A stretch of 64,000 nucleotides of DNA from JAUIKM01 sp964445695. GTDB taxonomy: Bacteria; Bacteroidota; Ignavibacteria; Kapaibacteriales; UBA7675. Numbering within the stretch: position 1 is the stretch's first letter; every line of letters starts with the position of its first letter. Positions 27,698-36,088 of the stretch are shown one piece after another. The notes beneath the pieces are model-generated. The model was not told where the DNA came from. It saw nothing but the letters and a program-made list of their open reading frames with translations, and made no database searches. The position numbers were made by a program, and so were the translations under genes. The stretch is from assembly GCA_964445695.1 (NCBI GenBank), contig CAYULF010000019.1:1-64000 (forward strand). The letters are read 5' to 3'.

Positions 27698-28837
27698 ATG
27701 CGCAGTCATTTGAGTTTAAGATTCAGCTTGATGTTTTGTCTGTGTTTAATCGCTCTGATTGCCGTATCCTGCGGCGAACGAACGGAGATTGCGCCTGCGG
27801 CGGAATATTCCAATGACAGCGTCACGGTCATCGGCGTTATCCGCGATGGTGCGGCCGACTCGGTGTCGCTGCATGCCGTCCTGCATCCCGCCGACGTGAT
27901 GCAGGAGACGGGGCGTACTATCGCCGCAGCGGCGCTCTACCCCAATCGCTCTTTTGAACTGCGCGCGTGGTGGCCGCGGGAAGGCGTCCTGAGCGTCTAC
28001 TACGGCAACGAGGAAATCCTGGATGATGTTTACATGCGCGCGGGCGACACCTTGACGCTGCGGAAAGAAGGCGACAAAATTATTGCCGTCAGCAATGCGC
28101 TATACGAGTTCCAACAGCGTTTTAACCGGACCTTCTACACGGACTCAGAGGTTGAGGAGGACTACCGCCGCCGTTTTGCTCTTGAGCCCGTTGTTTTTGC
28201 CTCCTACGTCGATAAACGCCTGACGGATCAGGTCGCAATGGTTCGCGGCGAATATCCGCCCGACTCGCCGGACTCGCTGTTTATGCACTACATGATGAAC
28301 AAGGTGGAATACGGCTGGGCCTACGACCGCCTGCAATACGCCTGGAAAACAAGCCGCGTCAATCAGAACCTGCTGCGCCCGATGAAAGGCGAATACTACG
28401 AATTTCTGCACAGCGTGCGCACGGACAACCCCGAGGCCCTGAACAGCGACGAATATGCCGCTTTCCTGCTGGGATACACTGAATACCTCTACGACAGCCT
28501 TGCGGCGACTAAACCCTACAAAGGCCGACTGGGTGAAATTCAACGCATTGTTAACGAAGCGGCCGACAGACTGCGCCTGATTGAAAGTCACTTCAGCCCC
28601 GAAACGGCGGAGGCGGCCAAGGCGCTTTATCTGCACAGCGAGATTAAGACCTTGGCTTACTTAAACAACTCACAGGACTCCGCTCTGTACATGCTGGACT
28701 TTCTGGAGCCGCGCCGCCTCGTACTTGACTCGCTGTACAAGGCCTTTAAATTGACCACAACGGACACGAACTACCTTAACCTGCTCGAAAATCAATACCA
28801 GACCGAAACGGCTGCCGGCGAACTGCCGGAGATGTAA
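27698..28837 (+). CDS. Lipoprotein of unknown function
   Basis: A 379-residue predicted lipoprotein: signal peptide MRSHLSLRFSLMFCLCLIALIAVSCGERTE with lipidated Cys in AVSC. The next 100 residues form beta strands (DSVTVIGVIRDGAADSVSLHAVL, NRSFELRAWWPREGVLSVYYGNEEILDDVYMRAGDTLTL) that resemble the DUF4369-like domain found before thioredoxin domains in Bacteroidota, but no thioredoxin motif follows; the rest is helical and tyrosine rich. The start at 27698 has AGGAAT eight bases upstream. It converges with the ankyrin gene, leaving only seven bases between the stops. Confidence 0.75.
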   Translation: MRSHLSLRFSLMFCLCLIALIAVSCGERTEIAPAAEYSNDSVTVIGVIRDGAADSVSLHAVLHPADVMQETGRTIAAAALYPNRSFELRAWWPREGVLSVYYGNEEILDDVYMRAGDTLTLRKEGDKIIAVSNALYEFQQRFNRTFYTDSEVEEDYRRRFALEPVVFASYVDKRLTDQVAMVRGEYPPDSPDSLFMHYMMNKVEYGWAYDRLQYAWKTSRVNQNLLRPMKGEYYEFLHSVRTDNPEALNSDEYAAFLLGYTEYLYDSLAATKPYKGRLGEIQRIVNEAADRLRLIESHFSPETAEAAKALYLHSEIKTLAYLNNSQDSALYMLDFLEPRRLVLDSLYKAFKLTTTDTNYLNLLENQYQTETAAGELPEM

Positions 28838-28844
28838 TCAGACG

Positions 28845-29657
28845 TTAAACAAGCGGCGGCAACACGGCCCGTACGGCTTCGCTCGCGTCCGTATGAAGGA
28901 CTTTCAGATATGCATCGTCGCCTTCACGGCCGGGGTAAAACAACTGCGCTCCGGCCGACAGAAACAGTTGCACCAGCGCCACATAGTCGTCGCTACGCGC
29001 ATCCGCATCGCCGGAGTAGCGCGAGCCATGCGCCGCCCAACCCAACGCCGAACCGTTGTGGGCATTGTTAAAATCATCGAGCCGAGCACCGGCGTTTAAA
29101 AGCAGAGCGGCATTGTGCGGCTGACCGAACCAGGCGGTCTGATGCAGTGGCGTCCCTCCATCCAGCCCCGGCGCATCGGGGTTGGCGCCCGCTTTCAGCA
29201 ACAGTTCCACAGGCGCAGCGTCATTGCGGCCCGCAAGATCGGCCAGCAGCCTGTCTTCTTCCGGATTTCCCGTCCTGACAATTTCCGGCTGGGCGGCTAG
29301 TAATTTGACGGCTTCGTCGAGTTGACCCGACGTTAACATCACGGCGAGGCGATCTGAGTTGTTTAATGACGTATCCGCTCCGTGTTCGCGCAGCAGATCA
29401 GCCGTTTCTTGAAATCCGCGGCGGACGGCGTGTACATAGGCGGTTTTGCCGCCTGCACTGAGAGCGTTAATCTCTGCGCCGAACTCCAGCAGAATTTTAA
29501 TAGCACCGGCTCTCCGTCGACGCGCAGCCACGTGAATGGCAGCTTCACCGCTGGAACGGTCGCGTTCATTTGGATCGCCGCCGGACTGCAGTTTCTGACT
29601 CAGCAATTGGTCGCCGTCGGGGCCGTAGGTCCAGTCGAGCATGTGGCAGATTGTCAT
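28845..29657 (-). CDS. Ankyrin-repeat protein
   Basis: A 270-residue protein made of about six ankyrin repeats: EAAIHVAARRRRAGAIKILLEFGAEINA, KTAYVHAVRRGFQETADLLREHGADT, a degenerate repeat, APVELLLKAGANPDA, GTPLHQTAWFGQPHNAALLLNAGARLD, and GSALGWAAHGS...ALVQLFLSAGAQL. No signal peptide, so it is likely cytoplasmic and mediates protein binding. GGAGAGA precedes the ATG. A possible -7 box TATATTTG lies about 85 bases upstream. The partner is unknown. Confidence 0.9.
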   Translation of the reverse strand: MTICHMLDWTYGPDGDQLLSQKLQSGGDPNERDRSSGEAAIHVAARRRRAGAIKILLEFGAEINALSAGGKTAYVHAVRRGFQETADLLREHGADTSLNNSDRLAVMLTSGQLDEAVKLLAAQPEIVRTGNPEEDRLLADLAGRNDAAPVELLLKAGANPDAPGLDGGTPLHQTAWFGQPHNAALLLNAGARLDDFNNAHNGSALGWAAHGSRYSGDADARSDDYVALVQLFLSAGAQLFYPGREGDDAYLKVLHTDASEAVRAVLPPLV

Positions 29658-29742
29658 TTTTCATCTCTCCGATTTCTACATTCCACGGCAGTACAAACAA
29701 GGCAGAGTCGCCTGTCCGGCCGACATCTACGCTGCAACATGC

Positions 29743-29750
29743 CAAATATA
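29743..29750 (-). promoter_or_regulatory. Candidate -7 box for the ankyrin-repeat gene
   Basis: On the minus strand TATATTTG, an exact TAnnTTTG. A -33 TTG is not seen at the expected spacing. Confidence 0.3.
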
Positions 29751-29853
29751 TTTTGACGACCAAAGAATTTTTGGTTAATTCTCGTTGATCGCAGCACGAC
29801 CGCCCCCCTTACTGCTCGCACCTTATAAACCAGTTTTTATCTGGAGACCAGAT

Positions 29854-30402
29854 ATGATTATTGCGCTGTTACTGTTAACAATCACAGCTTCAACCGCCCT
29901 GGCATCGGACTCAACGGAATACTGCGCCGGTATTGTCCACGGCCCCAAGGCCGCTTTCAGGATTGATGCGCCCGATGGTTGGATTCTGGACAACAAATCA
30001 GGCCGTTCAGTCGGCCTCCATTGTGTCCTCTATCCCCGCAATGGAAGTTGGGCGCATTCACCGGTGGTTATGTACGCGGCAATCGCCGATACGGGGCAAA
30101 AAGACATTGACGCATTCATCCAACATGCACTTGGTGAATTCAAGTCGGAATCCCCGGATTTCAGGCACAGCGAGTTTAATCGCGGAAAAGTCAAGGACTG
30201 TCAATATATCGTAATGGACTACAGCAACGGCCTCTATCAAAACTTCGAACGAGTCGCATACTTCCAGCTTGACAATGCAGTGGCATACGTGGTTTTAACA
30301 TCAAACACGGAGGACGACTTCAAACGGGAAGCGCATGTTTTGCTGGAAACAGTCAAGACTTTTCAATCGATGCCGGAGTTCATCAACTATTCGCCTGAGT
30401 AA
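29854..30402 (+). CDS. Small secreted protein of unknown function
   Basis: A 182-residue protein with a signal peptide MIIALLLLTITASTALASDS. The mature part contains GPKAAFRIDAPDGWILDNKSG and a later FQLDNAVAYVVLTSNTEDDFKREAHVLLETVKTFQ, a layout reminiscent of small PsbP/DUF1795-like beta-alpha proteins, but I do not assign a family. Two cysteines in the mature N-terminal half could form a disulfide. GGAGA lies upstream of the ATG at 29854. Composition is slightly more AT rich than neighbours. Confidence 0.7.
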   Translation: MIIALLLLTITASTALASDSTEYCAGIVHGPKAAFRIDAPDGWILDNKSGRSVGLHCVLYPRNGSWAHSPVVMYAAIADTGQKDIDAFIQHALGEFKSESPDFRHSEFNRGKVKDCQYIVMDYSNGLYQNFERVAYFQLDNAVAYVVLTSNTEDDFKREAHVLLETVKTFQSMPEFINYSPE

Positions 30403-30482
30403 GAACGCGGATCGCTTTGAGCCCGGCATCGCATCCTGCGGCTGCGCTTTGGTCTCAGGCTCGCTGACACTTTTGTTAACCG
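30403..30482 (+). repeat. 3'-flanking element, divergent copy after the secreted protein gene
   Basis: GGCTGCGCTTTGG followed by GGCTCGCTGACACTTTTGTTAACC directly downstream of the stop codon region; ends like the other copies. The similarity is limited to the right half. Confidence 0.3.
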
Positions 30483-30547
30483 TCGCGCCGGAAGATTATC
30501 AACGCCGAGGCCGTTGCCGGAACTCGGGCCTGTTCGTTTAAAGGCAT

Positions 30548-32608
30548 TCAGGCGCGCGAAGCCGTCAACACATTGATTTCAATGCTGTCGTTCGCCGGGA
30601 TTGTGCGGCGACCGCTGTCGTCCTCCAGAAAGAGCTGGAGGTTAACAAACATCCGGTCGCCGTGGATGCGCCGCTCCGCCAGTTCGCGAACAGGCACGGA
30701 GGCTGAAAACTTCTGTCCTTCCACCGGCTTCAGATGCAGGCGCACGTCCCCGTCCACCACGACCTCAAGATGTTTAACTGTTGAACCAACGCCGGGGTCA
30801 AATCGAAAATGCAGGCGGGCGTCGCCAGTACCGAAAAGCAGACGGTCGCTGTTGTCTTCCACCTGATGCATGGCGGACGAAGGTCCCGTATTTAACAAGA
30901 GGCGGCCCGCGCCGCTCCAGGGATGTGCCTCCGTCGGTCGGGTGGATGCATCCGGATCCAGGTGAAAATGCTGCGGACGCATTGCCAGGCGCTCCGTCGC
31001 GTCGCTCGCTGTAGTCAACGGGACCGCCAGCGCCTGCGGCGGCGCCAGTTCACATATGTTGTAGAAATGGCGCAGGTGCGCGCGGAAGAGCTCGTCGAAT
31101 TTTTCTTTGTTGTCGGCCTGGTGATCATCACCATACCACCAGAACCAGTCCGAGCCTTCGGCCAACAGGAGCGTAGTGTATGCTTCTTCGGACTGTTCGG
31201 GCGTCAGAAGTGAGCGAATCTTCTGGAACACCGCACGTGCACTGTTTAACAGATTCCAGGCCAGATTTTCAACCTTGGAGCCGATCCAGATGTCGAAGTC
31301 GGCGTTGATCCACGAACCGGGATGAATTGTACTGCGTCGTTCACCGGGATTGCGCTGTGTGTTTAACACCTCGCTGAACGTCACCGTCTGCAAGCCGTCG
31401 TGTTCGACGATGCGCGAATACAGTGCGCGCAGGAATGGCAAACCGTTGTCTTCGTAGTATTCCCAGCAGTTTTCGCCGTCGAGGATGACCGGCACAATCG
31501 CATCTTCCAGCGCCTCTTCGCCGCGCGCACGCACGATCGCCTCGCGAATGGCATCCAGACGCGCTATGAAATCGTCCGCAGCATCGTCCGCCGGGCGACG
31601 GGCATAGTGGAATCCCACCGCGTCTGAGAGCACGTTGTCGCGGAAAAACAGCGTCATATCGCCATGGTCTGTACGGAAACGCTGCGGAAAATACTTCTCC
31701 GTCTCGGTCCACCGTTCGCCGAGCGTGCGGCGAAGAATTTGCTCGTCCGTGGCGGCCCAGCTGAACCCGGCCTGCCGGAATGCATCCAGCGTCGCATCGC
31801 TGACCGAACCTTCCGAGGGCCAGACTCCGCGCGGCATGTGCCCGAAGGTTGCCCTGTACATATCGCGGCCGCGGCGCACCTGCGCATGCAGATCTTCCAC
31901 AAACTGAAAACGACGCGGCATCGGGGCATGCGGCATGGCGACGCGCGCGGAATCGGAATCCGCCAACAGCGGTAGAATCGGGTGATAAAGCGGTGATACG
32001 CTGATTTCGGCCTGACCGCGCCCTGCCGCCTGTTTCATGGTTGGGATAATGTCGGCGAGGATGCGCGCGTGTACGTCCAGCAAGCGCTGTTTGTCCGCCT
32101 CGGTGAAGTCGCGCCCGCGCTCAAAAAAGCGCTCCAGCTTATGGCGACGGCGCATCAACGGACCAACCCACGAGAGGTTGTACCAGACCTGCAGGTCGCG
32201 CCACTCCGCCGCACCAAATTCACGCAGGGCTGATTCGTCGTCGCGACTGCCCGTGTACAACTCCCTGTAGCGCGGATACGGCAATACCATCCGATCGACA
32301 TTGCACAGAAAAAATTGAGCGAGGATCTCGCGTTTGTCGCTCTCCGATAGTGCCTCGGCATCCAACATCGTCAGTCGCTGAACCGCGTCCTGCGCCGTGC
32401 CGTCGACGTACTGTTCGATCTGCTGCAACAGAGACGGCACCAGGTTAAAACTCTGTTTGAGCTGCGGAAATTCGAGCAGCAGCAAAGGCAGATCCACGTA
32501 GTCCTTGACGCCGTGAAGGCGAACCCAGGGCAGGCAGAACTCGCCTTCGCTCAGATAAAATGGTTGATGCTGGTGCCAGAGAAATGCCAGTCGGAGGGGA
32601 CGCGTCAT
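30548..32608 (-). CDS. Glycoside hydrolase family 57 protein (alpha-amylase/amylopullulanase type)
   Basis: A 686-residue retaining alpha-glucan enzyme. The GH57 motifs can be placed: HQHQP at 12-16; GVWPSEG at 261-267, where the glutamate is the expected nucleophile; and ILDGENCWEYY around 375-385, where the aspartate is the expected acid/base. The C-terminal 250 residues form a beta-rich region with LEVVVDGDVRLHLKPVEG and IEINVLTASRA strands. There is no signal peptide, so it should act on internal alpha-glucan; glgA is nearby. The start at 32608 puts the family N-terminus (LRLAFLWHQHQP) at the right place; the frame is open 35 codons further up. Confidence 0.9.
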   Translation of the reverse strand: MTRPLRLAFLWHQHQPFYLSEGEFCLPWVRLHGVKDYVDLPLLLLEFPQLKQSFNLVPSLLQQIEQYVDGTAQDAVQRLTMLDAEALSESDKREILAQFFLCNVDRMVLPYPRYRELYTGSRDDESALREFGAAEWRDLQVWYNLSWVGPLMRRRHKLERFFERGRDFTEADKQRLLDVHARILADIIPTMKQAAGRGQAEISVSPLYHPILPLLADSDSARVAMPHAPMPRRFQFVEDLHAQVRRGRDMYRATFGHMPRGVWPSEGSVSDATLDAFRQAGFSWAATDEQILRRTLGERWTETEKYFPQRFRTDHGDMTLFFRDNVLSDAVGFHYARRPADDAADDFIARLDAIREAIVRARGEEALEDAIVPVILDGENCWEYYEDNGLPFLRALYSRIVEHDGLQTVTFSEVLNTQRNPGERRSTIHPGSWINADFDIWIGSKVENLAWNLLNSARAVFQKIRSLLTPEQSEEAYTTLLLAEGSDWFWWYGDDHQADNKEKFDELFRAHLRHFYNICELAPPQALAVPLTTASDATERLAMRPQHFHLDPDASTRPTEAHPWSGAGRLLLNTGPSSAMHQVEDNSDRLLFGTGDARLHFRFDPGVGSTVKHLEVVVDGDVRLHLKPVEGQKFSASVPVRELAERRIHGDRMFVNLQLFLEDDSGRRTIPANDSIEINVLTASRA

Positions 32609-32727
32609 GTCGGGCGGGAGCAAACAACGCCGGCGAAGCGGGCGCAGCGCGCTCCAGTTTTGAGTGAGTAAGGTGGAAACGACTGTGCGGCTTTTGATTC
32701 GCCGCGCGGCCAAATTACGCGATAAAT

Positions 32728-32759
32728 TGCAACAAGCGAAATACTCGTTTTACATTTGA
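32728..32759 (+). promoter_or_regulatory. Promoter of the aldehyde dehydrogenase gene
   Basis: TTG at 32728-32730, 21 bases, then TACATTTG (32752-32759), an exact -7 consensus. It lies about 45 bases before the start codon. Confidence 0.55.
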
Positions 32760-32802
32760 ACTGAATTGATCTGAGGACACGTACAGGACAGGACCGATTA
32801 TT

Positions 32803-34290
32803 ATGGCCGACTTCAAGAATTACATCAATGGTACATGGCAGGACGCCGCTGCCGGCGCACATTTTGAGAATCGCAATCCGGCGGATCGCAACGATCTGAT
32901 CGGCACCTTTCCGCAGTCGGATGCTGCGGACGTCGACGACGCCGTCAAAGCCGCCAAAGCAGCGGAACGCGCATGGAAACTGACGCCCGCCCCGGCGCGC
33001 GGCGATATTTTACGTCGCGCCGGAGACATCTTCCAGCGCCGCAAAGGTGAGCTGGCGCGCATCATGACGCGCGAGATGGGCAAACCGGTGTTTGAAACTA
33101 CCGGCGATATCCAGGAGGCGATCGACACCTGTTACTACGCCGCCACCGAAGGCCGCCGCCTCTTCGGCTACAACGCGCCCTCGGAAATGCCCAATAAAAT
33201 GAACCTCAGCTTCCGCATGCCGGTCGGCATCTGCGGCATCATTACGGCCTGGAATTTTCCGATTGCGGTTCCGTCCTGGAAAATTATTCCCGCGCTGGTG
33301 TGCGGCAACACCATCGTGTTTAAACCCTCCGAAGAGTCGCCGCACTCCGCCAATATTTTTGCCGAAATTCTGGAAGAAGCCGGGCTACCCGCAGGTGTGT
33401 TTAACGTCGTGCACGGCGCCGGTGCGGCCGGCGGCGCGATTGTCGAACACCCCGACGTTAAACTGGTCGGATTTACCGGCTCGACGGAAACGGGCAAGGC
33501 CATCGCCGGCAAATGCGGCCAGGCCAACAAAAAGTGCTCGCTGGAAATGGGCGGAAAAAATGCGCAGATCGTCATGGACGACGCCAACATGGAACTGGCG
33601 TTGGAAGGTGTGCTCTGGGGCGCGTTCGGTACCACAGGCCAACGCTGTACGGCGACCTCGCGCCTGATCCTGCACGAAAAAATTCACGACGACTTCCTGG
33701 CCAAACTGATCGAGCGCGCCAAAACCGTCGTGGTCGGCCCCGGATTGGAAGACGGCACACAAATGGGCCCGGTCATCAACGAAAAACAGCTTGACAAAGT
33801 TGAGTCCTACGTGGCGATCGGCAAAGAACAAGGTGCTGAATGTGTTCTGGGCGGAAAGCGCGGCGATGACCCGGCGCTGGCCAACGGTTTGTTTTACATG
33901 CCGACGATATTCAGCAACGTCAACCGTTCGATGCGCATCTTCCAGGAGGAAATCTTCGGGCCGGTGCTGTCCGTGGTTAAAGTGTCGTCCTTTGAAGAAG
34001 CCGTTGAAACGCTGAACGACTCCGCCTACGGTCTGTCTTCATCCATCTACACGCAGGACGTCAACAAGGCATTCACGGCTGTTCGCGATCTGGAAGCGGG
34101 CATCACTTATGTTAACGGCCCGACGATCGGTGCGGAAGCGCATATGCCGTTTGGTGGAATCAAAGGTACGGGCAACGGACATCGCGAAGGCGGCTGGACG
34201 GTATTTGAAATCTTTACGGAGTGGAAATCCGTTTACGTCGATTTCTCAGGCACGCTGCAGCGCGCTCAAATTGACAACTACGACGATTAA
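32803..34290 (+). CDS. NAD(P)-dependent aldehyde dehydrogenase
   Basis: A 495-residue aldehyde dehydrogenase that oxidises an aldehyde to the acid. The cofactor and catalytic motifs are present: GICGIITAWNFPIAVPSWKIIPALVCGNTIVFKPSEESP, GFTGSTETGKAI, the general base in LEMGGKNAQIVMDDANM, and the nucleophilic cysteine in GTTGQRCTATSRL. The C-terminal EEIFGPVLSVVKV and PFGGIKGTGNGHREGG are also typical. The substrate is not decided by sequence. The stop is followed by a region of inverted repeats rather than a second gene. Confidence 0.93.
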   Translation: MADFKNYINGTWQDAAAGAHFENRNPADRNDLIGTFPQSDAADVDDAVKAAKAAERAWKLTPAPARGDILRRAGDIFQRRKGELARIMTREMGKPVFETTGDIQEAIDTCYYAATEGRRLFGYNAPSEMPNKMNLSFRMPVGICGIITAWNFPIAVPSWKIIPALVCGNTIVFKPSEESPHSANIFAEILEEAGLPAGVFNVVHGAGAAGGAIVEHPDVKLVGFTGSTETGKAIAGKCGQANKKCSLEMGGKNAQIVMDDANMELALEGVLWGAFGTTGQRCTATSRLILHEKIHDDFLAKLIERAKTVVVGPGLEDGTQMGPVINEKQLDKVESYVAIGKEQGAECVLGGKRGDDPALANGLFYMPTIFSNVNRSMRIFQEEIFGPVLSVVKVSSFEEAVETLNDSAYGLSSSIYTQDVNKAFTAVRDLEAGITYVNGPTIGAEAHMPFGGIKGTGNGHREGGWTVFEIFTEWKSVYVDFSGTLQRAQIDNYDD

Positions 34291-34320
34291 ACAAATTGCC
34301 GCAGGCGTTTAAACAAAAAC

Positions 34321-34515
34321 AAACAGCACACAAACGAAGCAATGATTACCTGTGCTGCAGATGTGAAACAGGAAGTGTCCCCTCAACCTTATTCACATTC
34401 TGACGACAGTGCTCCCGACGTCGATCTGCATTCCGAGCGCAGCGTGCATGCCGCTGCTGTATCAGAATAGGCAGTAAGACCATCTTCGGAAATCTGCATC
34501 GTTTGTGTGCTGTTT
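34321..34515. repeat. 195-bp element with 21-bp terminal inverted repeats
   Basis: The left end AAACAGCACACAAACGA-A-GCA (34321-34341) and the right end (34495-34515) are inverted copies with one mismatch in 21. An inner dyad ATTCTGA..ACAG (34397-34409) and CTGT..TCAGAAT (34457-34468) lies inside, so the whole could fold as one long imperfect hairpin. It resembles a MITE in architecture, or could encode a structured RNA. No target duplication is obvious. Confidence 0.65.
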
Positions 34516-34519
34516 AATC

Positions 34520-34637
34520 CGGTTCCGGACGTGCCACCCCCGTCTCGTTAACTATGTGCCCGGCACAACGCAAGCCCGTCCACGGTTTGCTGTTATCTAA
34601 CGTTGCACCGGACAAAGCACATCCGGAACCGTTTTTT
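34520..34637 (+). repeat. 15-bp inverted repeat followed by T6
   Basis: CGGTTCCGGACGTGC (34520-34534) and GCACATCCGGAACCG (34617-34631) pair with one mismatch across an 82-base loop; TTTTTT follows directly. It may be a distal terminator for the aldehyde dehydrogenase transcript. Confidence 0.5.
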
Positions 34638-35195
34638 CACACAATGTTTCAGTTGTCATTTGTCGGCTTTGTGTCGATCGGATATCCACCGGCATTACAG
34701 ACGACGCTTCGCGACGGCGCCGCCGTCAATGCGGCAGTTCTTCGGACACTTGCCTGATGAAGGATTGTTTGTCGACAATCGCTTCGAAGTTTTCTGCTTC
34801 AGTCAAGCACACCCATAACGTATCAAATCCCGTGCCACAAATGAATCTGCTCAAATGCAGAAAGCACTACCCTGCAAGTGTCAGGATCTTTTAACACCTG
34901 ACAGTTTTACCTGTCAGCCGTTTACACACTTTGCACAAAAATGCGGGCGCAGTTAACCTTGGGTCGGTCATTCTGCGACAGCCCTCTATTTGTCGGTCAT
35001 GAGAATTGTGCACTGATTCGACGATTCTGCGTTCCAGATGCGGTGATAAACAAAAGCGGCCTTTGAATGCGGTCCGGACGGGCTGTTGCTGCATTTCTCT
35101 TGTTTGTCAGCGTGTGAGAAACGCTGAGTGGACAGCTCGGAAAGAACAATTAACGGCGGAGTTGAAAACACGTGGCGGACGGCAATGTTTAAAAC

Positions 35196-35229
35196 AAACG
35201 AAGGAATGCCGTTGAGCATTCCTTCGTTT
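35196..35229. terminator. Perfect 14-bp hairpin between convergent genes
   Basis: AAACGAAGGAATGC (35196-35209), six-base loop, and the exact complement (35216-35229). The A-rich start and T-rich end would allow it to work on both strands, between the aldehyde dehydrogenase and the minus-strand kinase-like gene. Confidence 0.55.
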
Positions 35230-35374
35230 ATCGAGGATCTATATTCACAGTGGTCGGGCCTGTACGGCCACTCCACCAATTAAATCCACTGATCTCCGGT
35301 GGTGCAGAAAAGACACCCGTTTTTGGAAATAGTTACTGCCTTTTTTAAAAACTTTTCCCCAGCCGCGGAGGAGG

Positions 35375-36043
35375 TTACATAAATGCCGAGAGAATGCGGT
35401 CGCGCACGGAATCGTCGAGCAGGTATAACAGCGCCCAGAGACTGAATCCAATGCTGGCGGGAATGGCGAAGTTGTCGTCGATGCGCATGCGTGTGGAAAG
35501 CGATTCGGCAAAGCCGCCGAGAATTCCGGCAATGCCGCCGACGAGGTAGAACTGCCAGGGAGCGTGAATGATCCAGCCGACCACGAGGAGAACCGCCTGC
35601 GCCGTGATCCAGAATGCCACGGTGCCTTCAAGGCTTTTGCCGAGAAATGGCGTCCGGCCGTAGCGACGCCCGATCAGGGCCGCGGCGATATCCGCCAGAA
35701 TCAGGTCCGTAAACGCCACGACGGTGATAACTTTGGGAAACACCAAAACGCACATGAAAGCGGAAATCAGAACCCAGCTGGCGCCGTTGAGCACAAAACG
35801 GCGATTGTCGAGTTCGTGCGGGCGCATGATCGGCCCGAAAAGGCGGAACACGAAGTCGGCAACCGGGCCGCTGGCGTACATGACAATATTCACCGCCAGG
35901 GAGATGGCCAGGATCGTCCCGAGGATGATCAGAGCCGTCGGCTGGTCGACGTGAACGTAAATCAGCGGCATCAGCAGCATGGCCAAATGGATGCCTTTGC
36001 GCTGGATTTCCTGCACGTAAGTGATATTAGGAGAATTTTGCAT
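35375..36043 (-). CDS. SEC59/DGK1/VTE5-type CTP-dependent lipid kinase-like membrane protein
   Basis: A 222-residue polytopic membrane protein with about seven hydrophobic segments. The N-terminal EIQRKGIHLAMLLMPL carries the RK-x-x-H motif of the dolichol kinase/diacylglycerol kinase/phytol kinase group, and the middle contains TDLILADIAAALIGRRYGRTPFLGKSLEGTVAFW, the conserved D-x2-A-x2-G-x-x-x-G and K-S-x-E-G-T motifs of CTP-using enzymes in the phosphatidate cytidylyltransferase superfamily. It likely phosphorylates a polyprenol or diacylglycerol. The start at 36043 is only 45 bases from the divergent ispE start; a longer frame extending across ispE is not real. No ribosome binding site is visible. 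Confidence 0.8.
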   Translation of the reverse strand: MQNSPNITYVQEIQRKGIHLAMLLMPLIYVHVDQPTALIILGTILAISLAVNIVMYASGPVADFVFRLFGPIMRPHELDNRRFVLNGASWVLISAFMCVLVFPKVITVVAFTDLILADIAAALIGRRYGRTPFLGKSLEGTVAFWITAQAVLLVVGWIIHAPWQFYLVGGIAGILGGFAESLSTRMRIDDNFAIPASIGFSLWALLYLLDDSVRDRILSAFM

Positions 36044-36088
36044 ATTTGTAAAATTACACACAATCGTCGACTTAGAAAATCGGGCGCT

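Larger units (their letters stand above)
34291..35374. other. Gene-free region rich in inverted repeats
   Basis: More than 1 kb without a credible gene; open frames are short and without ribosome binding sites or domains. It contains a 195-bp inverted-repeat element (34321-34515), a second long dyad followed by T6 (34520-34637), a set of competing TGTCAGG hairpins (34880-34917), a 3'-flanking element copy (about 35044-35062, minus) and a 14-bp hairpin (35196-35229). Confidence 0.6.

Noticed and set aside
35564..36088. N-terminal extension of ispE by 175 codons
   Set aside because: It lies antisense to the kinase-like membrane gene and lacks any domain; ispE starts normally at 36089.
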